64,000 nt of DNA from Dromiciops gliroides (lineage: Eukaryota; Chordata; Mammalia; Microbiotheria; Microbiotheriidae), in NCBI RefSeq assembly GCF_019393635.1, contig NC_057864.1, positions 446,170,822-446,234,821 of the forward strand, in the 5' to 3' direction. Below are positions 41,837 to 54,137 of the stretch, piece by piece (positions within the stretch are counted from its first letter, which is position 1; each line of letters opens with the position of its first letter). Below the pieces are notes generated by a model. The model had not been told where the DNA came from, did not search any database, and worked only from the letters and a program-made list of their open reading frames with translations. The position numbers and the translations under genes were made by a program.

Positions 41837-42650
41837 ACCCTAACTCTCTTGGGGCAGCTATTATATTACTCTTATTATCATATTTATAAGGATTGTCACC
41901 TCCAGAAGTGTAATTCCCTTTATGTGTATTTAGAGGGTAAAAGATAGCAAGAAGAATAAGGTAAATAAGCATGTATGCAGTGTCCACCAGGCACTATACT
42001 AAGAGTTTTACAATTATTTCCTTTGATCCTCACAGCAATCCTAAGAAGTAGGTATCATCCTCATTGTATAGTTGAGGAAACTGAAGCAAGCAGGATTAAG
42101 TGACTTGTCCAGGGTCACACAGTTAGTGCCTGAGGCTGGATTCCAACTCATATCTTTCTGACTCCAGGCTTAGAACTCTATCATCTTGCTGTCATTTATT
42201 AGGTCTTTATGTTCCTTGTGCCTTCATGCTACCCCTGTAGGCTTTACACTGATATGTGAAGTCTTGGTATTACAAAAACCACATAACAGGTTATGCTGGA
42301 AGAAACAAGTTATTATGTGAGAAGTGATGCACACTACAACACTGGACTTTAAGTTAGCAGACTGTAGTTGGATTAGTGATCATGGGTGAGATAAACTTTC
42401 TTATCTTGCTTCATCTTCAAAATGGAAATGATACTTGTATTATCTGATCCATATGGCTGTGAGGAAGAAAGTGCTTTTTGAAACTCAAAGTGATAGACAA
42501 ATATGTTATTATTCTATGCTCCAGGATTGTTATTTCACTGATGAAGCCTCTTTGAGGTCCAAAGAGAGATTATGACTTTCCTGAAGTTATACAGCAATTA
42601 AGTGATTGAGCTAAGACTAGAACCCACCTCTTAAAGATTCCATATCCCAA
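41837..42650. repeat. Two MIR-like copies
   Basis: About 41960-42200 is a reversed MIR ('tttgatcctcacagcaatcc', 'ccagggtcacacagttag'). About 42330-42520 is a forward, diverged one ('tcttgcttcatcttcaaaat'). Confidence 0.6.
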
Positions 42651-42819
42651 GGGGGCAGCTAGGTGGTGCAGTGGATAAAGCACTGGCCCTGGATTCAGGA
42701 GTTCCTGAGTTCAAATGCAGCCTCAGACACTTGACACTTTACTAGCTGTGTGACCCTGGGCAAGTCACTTAACCCCCATTGCCCTGCAAAAAAAAGCCAA
42801 AAACAAACAAACAAACAAA
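42651..42819 (+). repeat. Short SINE
   Basis: Flanked by 'aaagattccatatccc' and 'aaagactccatatccc'. Confidence 0.92.
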
Positions 42820-42835
42820 AAAGACTCCATATCCC

Positions 42836-44478
42836 TCATCTTTTGTTTCATACTGTTCCATTTCCTAGATTACATCTGAGGTCTCTTTCAACTCAAAGAT
42901 TCTATGAATATGTTTATAAAATTTTGGCCAACATAATTGCAAGTAGGGAGTTGTTTGTAGTCTTGTGGGCTAATGTGATTTTTTTTCCCCCTTGGTTTCT
43001 GGGTGGGAGCTTATGCCCACTGAAATGTGATAACACCCAAAACATTGCCCAGGTACTTCTTGCTGCAGAGGGGTTCCTGCAACAAAGGCTGCATAATTGA
43101 AAACTTGGTATCTATAGATACTGTAGACAAAATTCAGGCCTTCTGATTTTAAATGAATAGCAATTCCCATCAATCAGCTATTCAGAGACAATTTTGCTTC
43201 CAAGGCAGAGTAAGAAGTGGCCTACAATTCAAATTCAAGGTAACCCAAGTTTAAGGTAGGATGGGTAAGGATAGTGGAGCTAGAGAAGGGTTGTTTGTAA
43301 AAGTAATGAATGAGGCATTGAAAAGGTTCCAAGCCAGAAGAAGCAGGGGATGTGAAGTGGTAACTGGTCTGGGATGAAGAAGTAAATGAAGTTTTCTGAC
43401 TATATTCATAATCAGTGGAGATTGGTTTGGGAAAAGAGTTCTATTTTATACATATGCATTTCTAGGTTCCTTATTATTTAAAGAATAGGGAAGCATGCTC
43501 CTCCAAAGAGGAAGGCATAGATTGGATGAAGGGGGCACAAGCTTTCCTTACCAACTCAGTACGTTTGTGTCCTTGTCTTTACCTTCTCACTTTTGTCCTT
43601 TAGTATTACAGTAATCAACTAAAATTAAAAGAGAGAATATAAGGAGTCATGAGGTATACATGAGGACTGAAAGAATTTCTTGTAGACCAACAGAATTATT
43701 CTTGCAGCAAATTATGAATCCAGTAACACTTAAAGCAGAGTGGGGAGTTGTATTTTTTATATCGTTGTGGGTGTTAAAAAAGGCATTGATACTGGAAAGA
43801 ATACATGATTGAACAACAAAAAGTAGAGCTTTAATTTTAATATATAGTTTTGAAATTCATACATGTCAATTTTGTTCTTAATGATTTGTGGTACTATATT
43901 AATGATATTTTCATTAAAATATTCATTAATTCAGATGAAATCAATATTGTACTTGCTACTTCGGAAACTTGTCTGTACCTTTGGTCAAAGCACACATATT
44001 CTTTGTGGACAAAATACTGTCAGGTGACTTTCTGAAGTGAATTGTTTACTGTTTGTATACATGTTTTACTTCATTTAAATTGCATGAGATATGACCTTAG
44101 CCCCCTCAATTATTACAGATTAAAAAAAACCTCTAGTGGGTAGGGGTCCATTTAAAAAAAGTTTTGTTAATGCTTTCCCCCATCACTATCATTTTCCAAT
44201 ATTGCCCTTCTCCTCGACAAACTCCCTCTCTTGAAAGAAAAGTCAATTAAGCAAAATAAACAGATATAGGTCTAACAGCATATACATCATTTTTGCACCT
44301 GTTTTCTACCACATCTACAATGAGATAAGGGAGATATAATTTTATCATTATGAAGAGGCCATTTTCTTGTAAAAAAATATGTGGTCTTCATATAGGATAT
44401 TGTACAGTAACTGAATAACATGTTAATCAGTGGTTCTGGAATTGAAAGTCCAGACATAAGCGCAAACAATTCAGTCTT
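42836..44478. other. Intergenic stretch, no gene seen
   Basis: AT-rich DNA. 44155-44290 may be old L1 3' UTR. No convincing reading frame. Confidence 0.4.
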
Positions 44479-44645
44479 TTTTTTTTTTAAACAAATTTTT
44501 TTTGTGTGTGTGAGGCAATTGGGGTTAAGTGACCTGCCCAGGGTCACACAGCTAGTAATTGTTAAATGTCTGAGGCGGAATTTGAACTCAGGTCCTCCTG
44601 AATCCAGGGCTGGTGCTCTATCCACTGCACTACCTAGCTGCCCCT
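44479..44645 (-). repeat. Short SINE
   Basis: Flanked by 'aacaattcagtctt' (44465-44478 and 44646-44659). Confidence 0.93.
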
Positions 44646-44694
44646 AACAATTCAGTCTTAATGAAGTCTCTCTGAAACAAATGCATTTAGAAGA

Positions 44695-44985
44695 TGTTGT
44701 TGGCCATTGGTTCTCAAAGAGGACCATGACATCTGGAGGTGATGCCATGACTTGCACTGAATTAAATTTAAGTGAGGGAGGGCCCTGTAAGATTGACAAC
44801 CTCACTCTCTCCTTCAGAGCCATCTAGGTCCAGTGGCAAGATATATGTCAGGATGACTGGAGATGACCCCAGATGTTTTAAGACAAAGTCACCCAACTAG
44901 TAAGTGTCTGAGGTGAGATTCGAACTCAGGTCCTCTTGACTCCAGGAACAGTACTCTATCTCCTGTGCCACCCAGCTGCCCGCTT
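44695..44985 (-). repeat. Composite long SINE
   Basis: Reverse of the 18114 type: 3' domain 'tctcaaagaggaccatgaca', 'aagtgagggagggccctgta', 'gccatctaggtccagtggca', then head 'ccacccagctgcccgc'. Confidence 0.82.
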
Positions 44986-45614
44986 AGAAGCAGGAAAGGC
45001 TAGAAAACTACATAAGATCTAGCAGGGCTCCCAAACCAGATTTAAAGGATATCATACAGTGCCATTTTTCTCAAGCCTTTTGGTCACAGGCCCCTTTTAT
45101 ACGCTTAACAATTATTGAGGACCCTCCCAAGATCTTTTGTTTGTATCTACTAATATTTACCACACAAGAACTTAAACCATCTTAGTATTACTATGAAAAG
45201 TTTTTACCTTGAGGACACGCTGAGAGGGTCTCAAGGGAATCTCAAAGGCTCCTCTACCACACTCTGAGAACCGCTGATATAGAAGAAAGGTTACTGGCCT
45301 AAAAGGTTAGGTCTAGATTCTGGTTCTGGCCCCGTCACTTACTGGTTATGTAATCTTAGGTAGATTACATAATCTCTCTGAGGCTATATCCTCATCTGTA
45401 AATTAAGTCAATTGGAATGGATGAAATCTATTTTCTTCCAGTTCTAACATTCTGTGATTCACAGAGACAAGAAAAAAAAAGAGACCAATGGTTTTAGGGC
45501 CATTATTAGTATGGCCAAGAGGGCTACCAACCACTAAAAGATAATAGTGTTAAAGTTGGGAGAACCCTCAGAATTTATGGGGTCCAACTATCTCATTTTA
45601 TAGTTGAGGAACTT
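44986..45614. other. Intergenic stretch with MIR fragment
   Basis: 45280-45460 is a forward MIR-like copy. No gene seen. Confidence 0.45.
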
Positions 45615-45617
45615 TTT

Positions 45618-45750
45618 TTTTTTTTCAGGGCAATGAGGGTTAAGTGATTTGCCCAGGGTCACACAGCTAGTGTCTGAGGTCACATTTGAACTCAGGTCCT
45701 CCTGAATCCAGGGCCAGTGCTTTATCCTCTGCAACACTTGGCTGCTCCGA
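45618..45750 (-). repeat. Short SINE
   Basis: Flanked by 'gttgaggaactttt' (45604-45617 and from 45751). Confidence 0.92.
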
Positions 45751-46044
45751 GTTGAGGAACTTTTAAGTGACTTGCCCAAACCCACAAAAGTGTTGACACT
45801 TCTATGAATCAAATCAGAAACTGGGAACTTGAAATCTGTTCCACTGGATACCTAGGTACAACCCAGTTGGAAGGAAGGGCTTTAGTAATGAACTAGGAGA
45901 GACAGGCTGTGTTGGAGCCCTCTCTAACTGGGTTGTGAGGGCCACTGTGAAATTTTCAGTACAGATATTTACAATTTAGAAATCAGCAATTGCTACAAAT
46001 TAGGACTTAATTTGTTTGGTTGATTGTCCACATTTAAGAGTTAA

Positions 46045-46193
46045 TGGGGGGGGGTAGCTAGGTGGCACAGTGGATTAAGCAGAGGATTCAGGAGTACCTG
46101 AGTTCAAATCCAGCCTCAGGCACTTGACACTTACTAGCTGTGTGACCCTGGGCAAGTCACTTAACCCTCATTGTCCGGCAAAAAAAAAAAAGG
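46045..46193 (+). repeat. Short SINE
   Basis: Head 'ggggtagctaggtggcacag', body 'cagcctcaggcacttgacac'. Flanks 'agttaat'/'ggttaat' are a weak duplication. Confidence 0.88.
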
Positions 46194-46228
46194 GTTAATA
46201 CTAGAGATAAAAATTTGAAGCATATATA

Positions 46229-46271
<43 letters not shown>

Positions 46272-47285
46272 ACACACACACATATGTGCTTAAAATATGC
46301 TTAAAATCCTCCCTCCCCCCAAATATTTACCAGTACATCACTGTATTGTTCCATAAACATTATTTGAGCTCAGCAGGCTTGCAAGAGGTCTCATTGACTG
46401 GAGGCCTACTGACTATAGGCTAATAATAATAATATAAATAACCAGCATTTATATAGAGTTTTAATGTTTGCAAAGTATTTTATATCAATTATCTCATCTG
46501 AACTTCCCAATACAGCTGGGAATAGACCCATGCTTTGGGGGTCACAGAAGAGGGGTATAGGGAGCCAGTTCTAACTAAGAAATATGCTGGTATGAGTAAA
46601 TGGGGAGACCTTTGGGATCAGGGCAACAGTGGGGAAAGAGGAGGGCCAATGTGTGGAGAGGAAGAGAACCTCATCTGCTTAACATTTCATTCATTTTAAA
46701 GCCTAGTTGTGTGGCCAGTACCTTGTAAAGGTGTTCTACAGTTTATATATACATATAAAAGTTTATATATATGTATATATATAAGTTTATATATATATGT
46801 GTATATATATATATAAGTTTAAGTTAGGAGTTGGAAGACTCTGGATAACCCCCAGTTCAATACCTTAGTTTTTCAGAAGGGGATACTGAGGCCCAAGGTG
46901 GGTTGAAGTGATTTACTCAAGGTTACAAAGCACTAAGTGATAACGCTAAGACCTGAAGGCAGGGAGTCCCCATTTCTACAGCTAGTAATCATTCCTTTAC
47001 ATCGACCCTCTAGGAATTTATATTCCATTTAGGGAAGGGCTGAGGAGTGACAAGATTTACCTACCAGTGAGATTCAAGATTAACTGCTGGATTGGGTTGG
47101 ATGTCACCAAATCCAACAGTTTTAATTAGGATTACCCTCCTGGTGACCGATCCTTCCCTTCTTCCAAATACCCGATTTGCCCCATGACTCGGATTTGAGA
47201 CACGATGCTAAACTTGGATGAAAAGTGATCGTTATCTTCCGTCCCCAAAGAAACCCATGCCCAGTCTCATCCTTCCTCTGGCTCA
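46194..47285. other. Intergenic stretch upstream of the CpG island
   Basis: (tg)n/(ta)n/(ca)n run at 46226-46282, MIR fragment at 46430-46510, 'tatatata' runs at 46745-46820, and a MIR-like piece at 46835-47010. No gene. Confidence 0.5.
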
Positions 47286-47289
47286 GGAT

Positions 47290-48960
47290 GCCCCTCTCCT
47301 CCCCCCCCCCCCCGCCCAATTGGAAGCCGTGCCCGAGGCTGAAAAGCTTCGGGAATGTTGGGCTGTAGGAGTGACCAGACCTGCCCTGCTTGCCCCCGAG
47401 GGCCTGGCAGAGGTGGCAAAGAGGCAGACGAAGGCTTGGTGCCAGGGGGGAGGAACAACTTAGCCATTAGCGCTGTCCAGGAGCGGAATGAATGGGCCGG
47501 CCGGGGGTGGGGGGAGGTGTACGCTCATTGGAGGTCCGCGAGCCGAGGAGGGTGGGAGAGGGGGCCAGGCCGGGTCCGAGCGGCAGAGCCCGGGTTGCGG
47601 GCGCCGGGACGCGAAGGGGGAGGGGAGGGGAGGGGGAGGGGAGGGGAAGAGGAGGGAGGAGGACGGGGAGGGGTACGGAGAGCGTGCGCGCGCACCGCCA
47701 GCTCACACCGCACACACACTCGCTCTCGCCCTGACACCCACTCGCGAGCCCAGGCGCGGAGGCCGCGCTCGTCCCCTCCACCCGCAGCCCTTGCTCCCCG
47801 GCGCGTGCCCGCTCGCCCGCCCCCACCCAACCGCCCAGCCGCCCAGCCACCCGCGGTGGGGGCGCGGGGAGAGGCTCGGCCGCCGCGCGCGGGGCCGGGG
47901 GGGCAGGGAAGGAGAACGGAGCCAGGCCCGGCCTGGCCCCGAGCAGCCGCCGAGTCAGTGCGTCTGTCCGCCCGGCGGCGGCGGGGGGAGGTGAGGGGCC
48001 GGCCGCGGGCCCGGAGTGAGCGCCCCGGAGGCCGGCGTAACCGCCCTCCGCGGCCCGCCCGCAGCGCCGCCGCCGCCGCTCGTCGTCTTCCTGCTCGGCG
48101 CCCTCCTCCTCCCGGCGGCCGAGGAGGGGAATGAGCAGCTGCCCGCCGCTGGCTCCGGGACCGAGTGGGCCCGGCGCGGCTGCTTCCCACGCTGCCAGCG
48201 CCGCCGCCGCCGCCCAGCGGGAGCAGGCCCGGGCCGGCGCCGTCCGGGAGCCGCGGCCTCGCTCCGTCCGAGGCCTCGAGAGGAGCCGGCCCCGGCACTA
48301 GAGCCGCCGAACGGGGCCGCGGCGTTCCACCCCCTCCCCCCGCGCTGGGGCTTGAGCCGCGACAGGAAGTGCCCCCCCACCCCCCCGCCTGGGCCAGCGA
48401 TCGCTGCAGCCGCCACGGCCACGGTCACAGCCACGGGTGCGGCGGGAGCCGCCTCGGGGGCGCGGGGATCCCCAATCTGCTTTCCCTTCCGGTGACCCAT
48501 GAAGCCCGGCGCCCGCTGACGAGCCCTTGCGGCCGCTGCCCAGCCCGCGGAGTGGCCCAGGCCCCGGCGTCTGCCCGCTCCCGCCGCCGCTGCCGGGGTT
48601 GGAGCCGACGGAGACGCGCCCGAGCAAGTTCCCCACGCGCCCTTTTTTAAACTTCGGAGGCTCCCTAGTGGAGGCATGTGAAGCCCCCCGGGGGGCCGGG
48701 GAGCAGGAGCTCCACGAGCCGCCGCTCGGCGTCTTCTCCGCCGCTCGGATTGTGGGACCGCGACGCCCCGGCATGAGGGGGACGCCGCTGACTGCTCCCC
48801 GGGGTTCAGAGAGCCGAGAGGCCGCGAGGATACGGAAGAGCAGACAGCCGTGATTCTCTGGGGGGGGGCGGTGGGAGGGCCGCCGGCTCCCGAATGTACC
48901 TGGAAGCCGGGGGGCAAGCAGGTACTTGTTGAATAAGCACAATCATCTCCGAAGTCCCGA
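47290..48960 (+). promoter_or_regulatory. MAN1A2: CpG island and promoter region of MAN1A2
   Basis: About 1.7 kb of very GC- and CpG-rich DNA just upstream of the MAN1A2 start codon. It has a CCAAT-type 'cccaattgg' (about 47317), dense GGGGAGGGG boxes at 47614-47675 (Sp1/KLF-like), and a palindrome GTGCGCGCGCAC at 47684-47695 related to NRF-1 sites. No clear TATA box, as usual for a housekeeping CpG-island promoter. The transcription start cannot be fixed from sequence. Long open frames across the island on both strands are GC artefacts. Confidence 0.85.
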
Positions 48961-49069
48961 ACGGCGCCGAGTTTCTCCGTTTTTGCCAATATTTTGGAGA
49001 CTGTTCGATGTGTTGTCCATTCGACGTAAGATGACGGCTTTTTAAAACTCTTTCTAGAAGAAGTAAACA
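48131..49069 (+). other. MAN1A2: MAN1A2 5' leader with several upstream ORFs
   Basis: If transcription starts in the island, the leader carries a 57-codon uORF from 48131 and small uORFs at 48499-48519, 48676-48681 (ATGTGA, a start-stop), 48773-48853, 48894-48932, 49008-49034 and 49031-49045. The last two overlap in ATGA. All end before the main ATG. Such leaders usually lower translation; that is inference. Confidence 0.6.
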
Positions 49070-49377
49070 ATGACCACCCCGGCTCTGTTGCCCTTGTCTG
49101 GACGTAGGATACCACCCTTAAACCTGGGGCCGCCCTCCTTTACCCATCACAGGGCTACATTAAGACTATCGGAGAAGTTTATCCTCCTCCTTATTCTTAG
49201 TGCCTTCATCACCCTATGTTTTGGGGCATTTTTCTTCCTTCCGGACTCTTCAAAACACAAACGCTTTGACCTGGGTTTAGAGGATGTGTTGATTCCACAT
49301 GTAGATACCAGCAAAGGAGAAAAAGACATTGGAGGCTTCTTGATCCATGGACAAGGACATGATGAACACAGACACAG
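49070..49377 (+). CDS. MAN1A2: MAN1A2 coding exon 1 (Golgi alpha-mannosidase IB, N-terminus)
   Basis: The 102 complete codons plus two bases match the N-terminus of mammalian MAN1A2 almost residue for residue (MTTPALLPLSGRRIPPLNLG at the start). MAN1A2 is a class I alpha-1,2-mannosidase that trims Man9 to Man5 on N-glycans in the Golgi. This exon supplies the short cytosolic tail (1-35), the single signal-anchor membrane segment (about 36-58, FILLLILSAFITLCFGAFFF) and the start of the lumenal stem; the catalytic domain lies in later exons outside the window. The exon ends ...GACACAG|GTATAC, splitting an Arg codon (phase 2) at a good donor. The stem near residues 79-98 differs from my memory of the human protein, including about two extra residues (GQGHDEH). 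Confidence 0.95.
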
Positions 49378-50639
49378 GTATACAAAAGGTATTCTTTTGG
49401 TTTCAGATGGGAAAGCAATGGCATTGTGCTCAAGTACCTTAGTGAATAGAGCATGGTTTTGGTTGTATTAACGTGATTTTTCGGGGCCCCCCCCCTCCCC
49501 CTGCACCCCTCCCCCCGCTCCCGTTGTAATATAGTGATCCATACAATTGTTTGGTAAATTCTAGATTTTTTGGAAACTAGAATCAGAATTTCAAACTCTT
49601 TAAAACTCAGAGTGCACAGAGAAATCATTTCATTCAACCCTCCGATTTTACAAATAAGGAAAACGAAGCCCTGAAAAGTCACTGTTAAGGTGTCAAATGT
49701 GAAAAAAAATTTTTTTTGACTGTGTGTATACATACACACACACACATATAATATACACATATAGACATACACTTACACACATACTTACATTTAGGCTTAT
49801 ATCTGTGTGTGACCTAAAAGTTCTTAAAGAATGCTTTGCTAGAAGTGCCTTTAGTCTGGTGATCTTTAGTCTGTAGTATTTGCCGGTGCCTCTTTCCTGA
49901 ACCTTTCTTTGGTTGGATTTGGTGATGGGCAGACGTTTTAAAGATTTAATTCTGTACCTCACTCATCTTTTCATCTTCACCGAGAAACACGCAAAAAAGG
50001 TGTCTCTTTAATAATTTATGTATTAAAATTAGGCTGATTTTTTTTCCACATCCAGGGAAATGGATTGCTTTATTTTGTAAAGCAATTTAAGAAAATCAGT
50101 ACTTTAAATTGACTTTGATGTGAGTCATGTTTAACAGTAACACAGATTTGTACTTTGCTTGCTTCTACCTTTTCTCCCTATTTTTAGCTTTTGATATTGA
50201 TTAATTTATCTCTTTAAAATGCAAGGTGGACTCTGTTGAAATGAATTATTTTTTAATCCACTGTTTTATAACTTACTTAACTTGAATTGTGCTAGTCAAG
50301 ATTTAGATAACTAAATCTAATGAGACTAAGTGGAATACAGCTGTTAGGATAAAATGGGAAACCAAATTATAATCCTTTTAGATAATATTTATATTACTGA
50401 TCAAAATATGTTTGTGGCGTAGTTTAATCTTTCCAGCAAGAGTCTCCAAACTTATTTAACTGTACTATCATCTTTTCATACTCTCTCTGTTTCCTAGGAG
50501 GAAATAGTCCTCTGAAAAAATGGAAACATAAAATGCTTAAATTGGATTTTTAAAATGCCGTAGTTATTGTTAAAGTCTATAGGCTTGTTTTCAGATAACT
50601 GATTTATTTGCTTAAAACTGACAAGCTGGATGTGTAACG

Positions 50640-51270
50640 AAGCCATAACTTTCGAGAGAAGCTTTATCCATCTGGTTCTAGACTCAAAGATTAGAGAGGT
50701 TTTGGAGATCACCTACTCCAGACAGTACATGAGCAGGAATCCCCTCTTCCTTAGCCAGCATCTACTTCTGTGGACCTCTGTTGATGGGACGCTTTTCAGT
50801 AGCTTTGGTTGTTAGGAAATTTTTCCTTATCTCAGCCAAAAAGTAGTCTTTCTCAGCCTTAGATTCATCATTGCTGGTTTGGGCTTCTGGGGCCATGTCA
50901 GCCCATCAAAGAATTGAAGATAGCGCCCCTTCTTCATTATTCTGGTCTAATTTCTCTAGTTCCTGTTCTAATGCCCTTGTGGCATGATTTTTACTACTGT
51001 AATCAGAAAGCCACCCTCTTCTGGATCAGCCTCTTCCTGAACTGCCTTCCTTACATGTGCTGCCTGGAATGGAAATGGGTATTTAGATTTTATCTAACTA
51101 GAACTAGAATATAAAGCTGACCTTTCACCCTTCTTCTGGATACTGTACTTGTATGAATGCAGTTTAAGATCTCATTGCTTTTTTTGGCTGTCAAATCTGT
51201 TGACTTGAATGAGCAACTGTTGACTGATGTTGAATTTAGAGTTTACTAAGAGCCTTGGGTCTTTTAGACA
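50640..51270 (+). repeat. CR1/L3-type LINE 3' fragment
   Basis: 'ggttgttaggaaatttttcc', 'tctggggccatgtcagccca' and 'tctagttcctgttctaatgc' follow the order of a CR1/L3 3' end, with a partner at 55410-55745. Confidence 0.5.
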
Positions 51271-51280
51271 TTGGCAATTT

Positions 51281-51545
51281 TCTGAGACAGCTCATGGCCC
51301 AGTGGATAAAGTTTGGAGTTTGGAAGACCTGAGTTCCAATTTGGTCTCTAACCCTTAGTAGTCATGTGACCCAGGACAAGTCATTGTAAGCTCGGTCTGC
51401 CTTAATTTTGTCCACTGTAAAATGGGGGATAATAATAGCACCTACTTCCCAGGGCTATTGTGAGACTCAAATGAGATATTTGTAAAAGCACTGAGCAACA
51501 CAGTGTCGTGCACACAGCATACATTACGTATATAAATGCTTATTT
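51281..51545 (+). repeat. Full-length MIR-like CORE-SINE
   Basis: 'gcccagtggataaagtttgg', 'catgtgacccaggacaagtc', 'aaaatgggggataataatag' and 'atgagatatttgtaaaagca' in order, ending 'tataaatgcttat'. Confidence 0.85.
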
Positions 51546-51701
51546 CCTTTCCTTTCCTTCCCCTCCTAGTCATGCCTCCCCTATTTTGGACTTGTTTTTT
51601 AAAGGAATTTACATTTATCCTTATTATTATTAAATTTTAGAGATTAATCCAGTTTAATATTTAAAAAAATAGAGTATTAATAAGATTTTGTTTTCGAATA
51701 C

Positions 51702-51851
51702 CTTTTTTTTTTTTGGGTGAGGCAATTGGGGTTAAGTGACTTGCCCAGGGTCACACAGCTAGTAAGTGTCAAGGTTCTGAGGTCGGATTTGAACTCAGGT
51801 CCTCCTGAATCCCAGGCCGGTGCTCTATCCACTGTGCCACCTATCTGCCCC
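51702..51851 (-). repeat. Short SINE
   Basis: Reversed SINE ending 'gccacctatctgcccc'. Flanks 'aatacc' on both sides. Confidence 0.92.
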
Positions 51852-52039
51852 CAATACCATTTTAAAATCTACTCACCACTTGTTAAACTCTAAGCTCAAT
51901 TTGTGAATGGTGATTTCTGTAATTTTAATATCTCTTCTATAAATTAGTTTGGAAGTTGCTAATCTTTTTATTTGCTCCCTTTAATTTTCTAGTTGGGCAT
52001 AATAAACACATTTTCAAAAGGTCTGGTATAATAGGCATT

Positions 52040-52250
52040 TATCTAAGACTTTAAATAGGTTATTTCATTTGAACCTTAGGTATCTTGGGAGATAAGTACT
52101 GCAGGTAAAATGCCTATTTTATACCTTAGGAAACTGAGGCTCTGGGAAGTTAGGTGATTTGCCCATATCTTTAGTGAATTCCTAAGGTATCCAGGCATTC
52201 TTTGACTCCAAGCCCATCCGTCTTTGCACTGTGGAAAGATGCCAGTGATA
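52040..52250 (-). repeat. MIR-like fragment
   Basis: 'ccttaggaaactgaggctct' followed by 'gaagttaggtgatttgccca', then 'tttgactccaagcccatccg'. Confidence 0.6.
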
Positions 52251-53139
52251 TCACAATATTTGCTACAAAAGCATTGGTGCTACTTAGAATACTTTTCTCT
52301 TCAGCACTATTTGTATAAATTGTTATAACAATTTAAAAAATAAGTTTGTTCTTTAAAGTTTATACTTTGGTCTGACCACGACAGAATGACTTTGGTCAAG
52401 TCACTTAACCTCTTTAGATCTCTTATATTTAAAAATAATGATTGGACCACAAAATCTCCAGGACCTTTTGAAGTCCAGATTCTAATTGAGTCGATTCCTG
52501 TTTGAAGTGACAGCATGTGACACTAGCATCACAGGAACCTGCCATTTACCAGACACTTTCTATCATGTTTTCTGTGTTAACTTAAAATAAGTCATTATTA
52601 TGCAGCCTAGATCAAAATATTTAGACAGTGTGTCATAGTTAAGCTAAAAGTAGAAAGCTTGATTTAAAATAGAAATGTATACATTGTATTCTCATTTTTA
52701 TAAGCAAGAATAAGTTCACACAAATTCCTTATATTCATGTGGTACTTTTAACTTTCTCCATGGTTCTTTTATTGGTTTATGTTGTCAGAGTTTGTTATAT
52801 TAGTTAATTTGTTCCTTGTGACCTTGCTTTTGTCTGTTTGAGTGAAAAGCAAGAGTACATTATGCTTCCTCGAGCTTCTTGCAGACCATATTCTTGTGGT
52901 GCCCTAGGATACTCGACCGTTTAAGTCTATCTTTTCAGCTGGTGGTAGCAGAGAGCAAAATGAAGAAGGCAATGCCTTTATAAAATAGTGTTTCCATGGT
53001 TGGTTCAATATGCAGAATAACTCATTTTTTTGTTAGTGTCGTAAAGTTTGCCAAATGCCTTCCTCATGATGACAGCCCTCTGAGAAAGCTAGTGACTCTT
53101 TTTATAGATGAAAAGATTTAGGGTTGGAGAGGTTGTCAT

Positions 53140-53410
53140 TTGCTCATTATTACAGAATCCTAACTTAAAGAGCTGGAAAAGACCTTAGAAGTTATCTAAT
53201 TCAGTTCATTCATTTTACAAATGAGGAAACTGAGGCTCAGAGAGACGACTTGCTCAAGAACTCAGGCAGTAAATAGGACTGCTGGCATGTGAACCTTGGT
53301 CCTAGAACTCTTCCACTGGATTATACAGCTGATGAGTGTCTGAAGCAGGATTTTCACCCAGGGCTCCAGAATTAAAGGTCAGCACTATCCATTATATCAT
53401 GCTGCCTTTT
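53140..53410 (-). repeat. MIR-like copies
   Basis: 'attttacaaatgaggaaact' and 'gaggctcagagagacgactt', then 'ttatacagctgatgagtgtc' and 'cactatccattatatcatgc'. Confidence 0.7.
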
Positions 53411-53985
53411 ATAGCACCTTTCTCTGATTGAAAACTGTAGTTAAACATATTATGTTTAAACGAAAGATGGTGACATCTTTTGAACTCTCATGAATGATTG
53501 TTGATAATGACACGAATGCCAGGTTTTGATGAGTTTCAAATAAGTCCTGTTAGTACTGGCCTACATAGCTTCCAGTGATCTCTTTGATATGAGGAAAGTG
53601 CTTTGTAAACCTTGAAGTACATTGTAAAATGTGAGTTACGCCTGCTATTTGCTGCATATTTTTCTTATTTCATTTTTCATTATAATGATTAAAGAGTTTA
53701 TTCTGTTTTAATGGAATATTATGAAAATGAATGAAATCTGAATACAGAAGTATTTAATTGAAGGTATTATATTTGGGCCTTTAGCCAGTTAGCATTTTTT
53801 AGAAAGGGACTTGAGAAGGATATTGGACTTGATGTTATTCTTTCCCGAGGAAATACAGTGAATATTTTTAGTTTATATATCTGAAGTTTATTAACTTTGA
53901 AACTTGAGTTCCTGTTTCCTCTTATCTCCCTTGTTCCCTGTCTCCCACTCAGCTTTTACGTTCTCTGTCCACTCATTTTATTTTT

Positions 53986-54137
53986 TATTTTTTATTTTTT
54001 TTGCTGGGCAATGAGGGTTAAGTGACTTGCCCAGGGTCACACAGCTAGTAAGTGTCAAGTGTCTGAGGTCGGATTTGAGCTCAGGTACTCCTGAATCCAG
54101 GGCTGGTGCTTTATCCACTGCACCACCTAGCTGCCCC
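53986..54137 (-). repeat. Short SINE
   Basis: Flanked by 'ccactcattttattttt' (53969-53985 and from 54138). Contains 'gtcacacagctagtaagtg'. Confidence 0.94.

Noticed and set aside
47355..49115. Several long frames (up to 386 codons) on both strands of the CpG island
   Set aside because: Gly/Pro/Ala/Arg-rich, overlapping in several frames and strands, no known domain. GC-rich DNA has few stop codons. Only the exon at 49070 matches a real protein.
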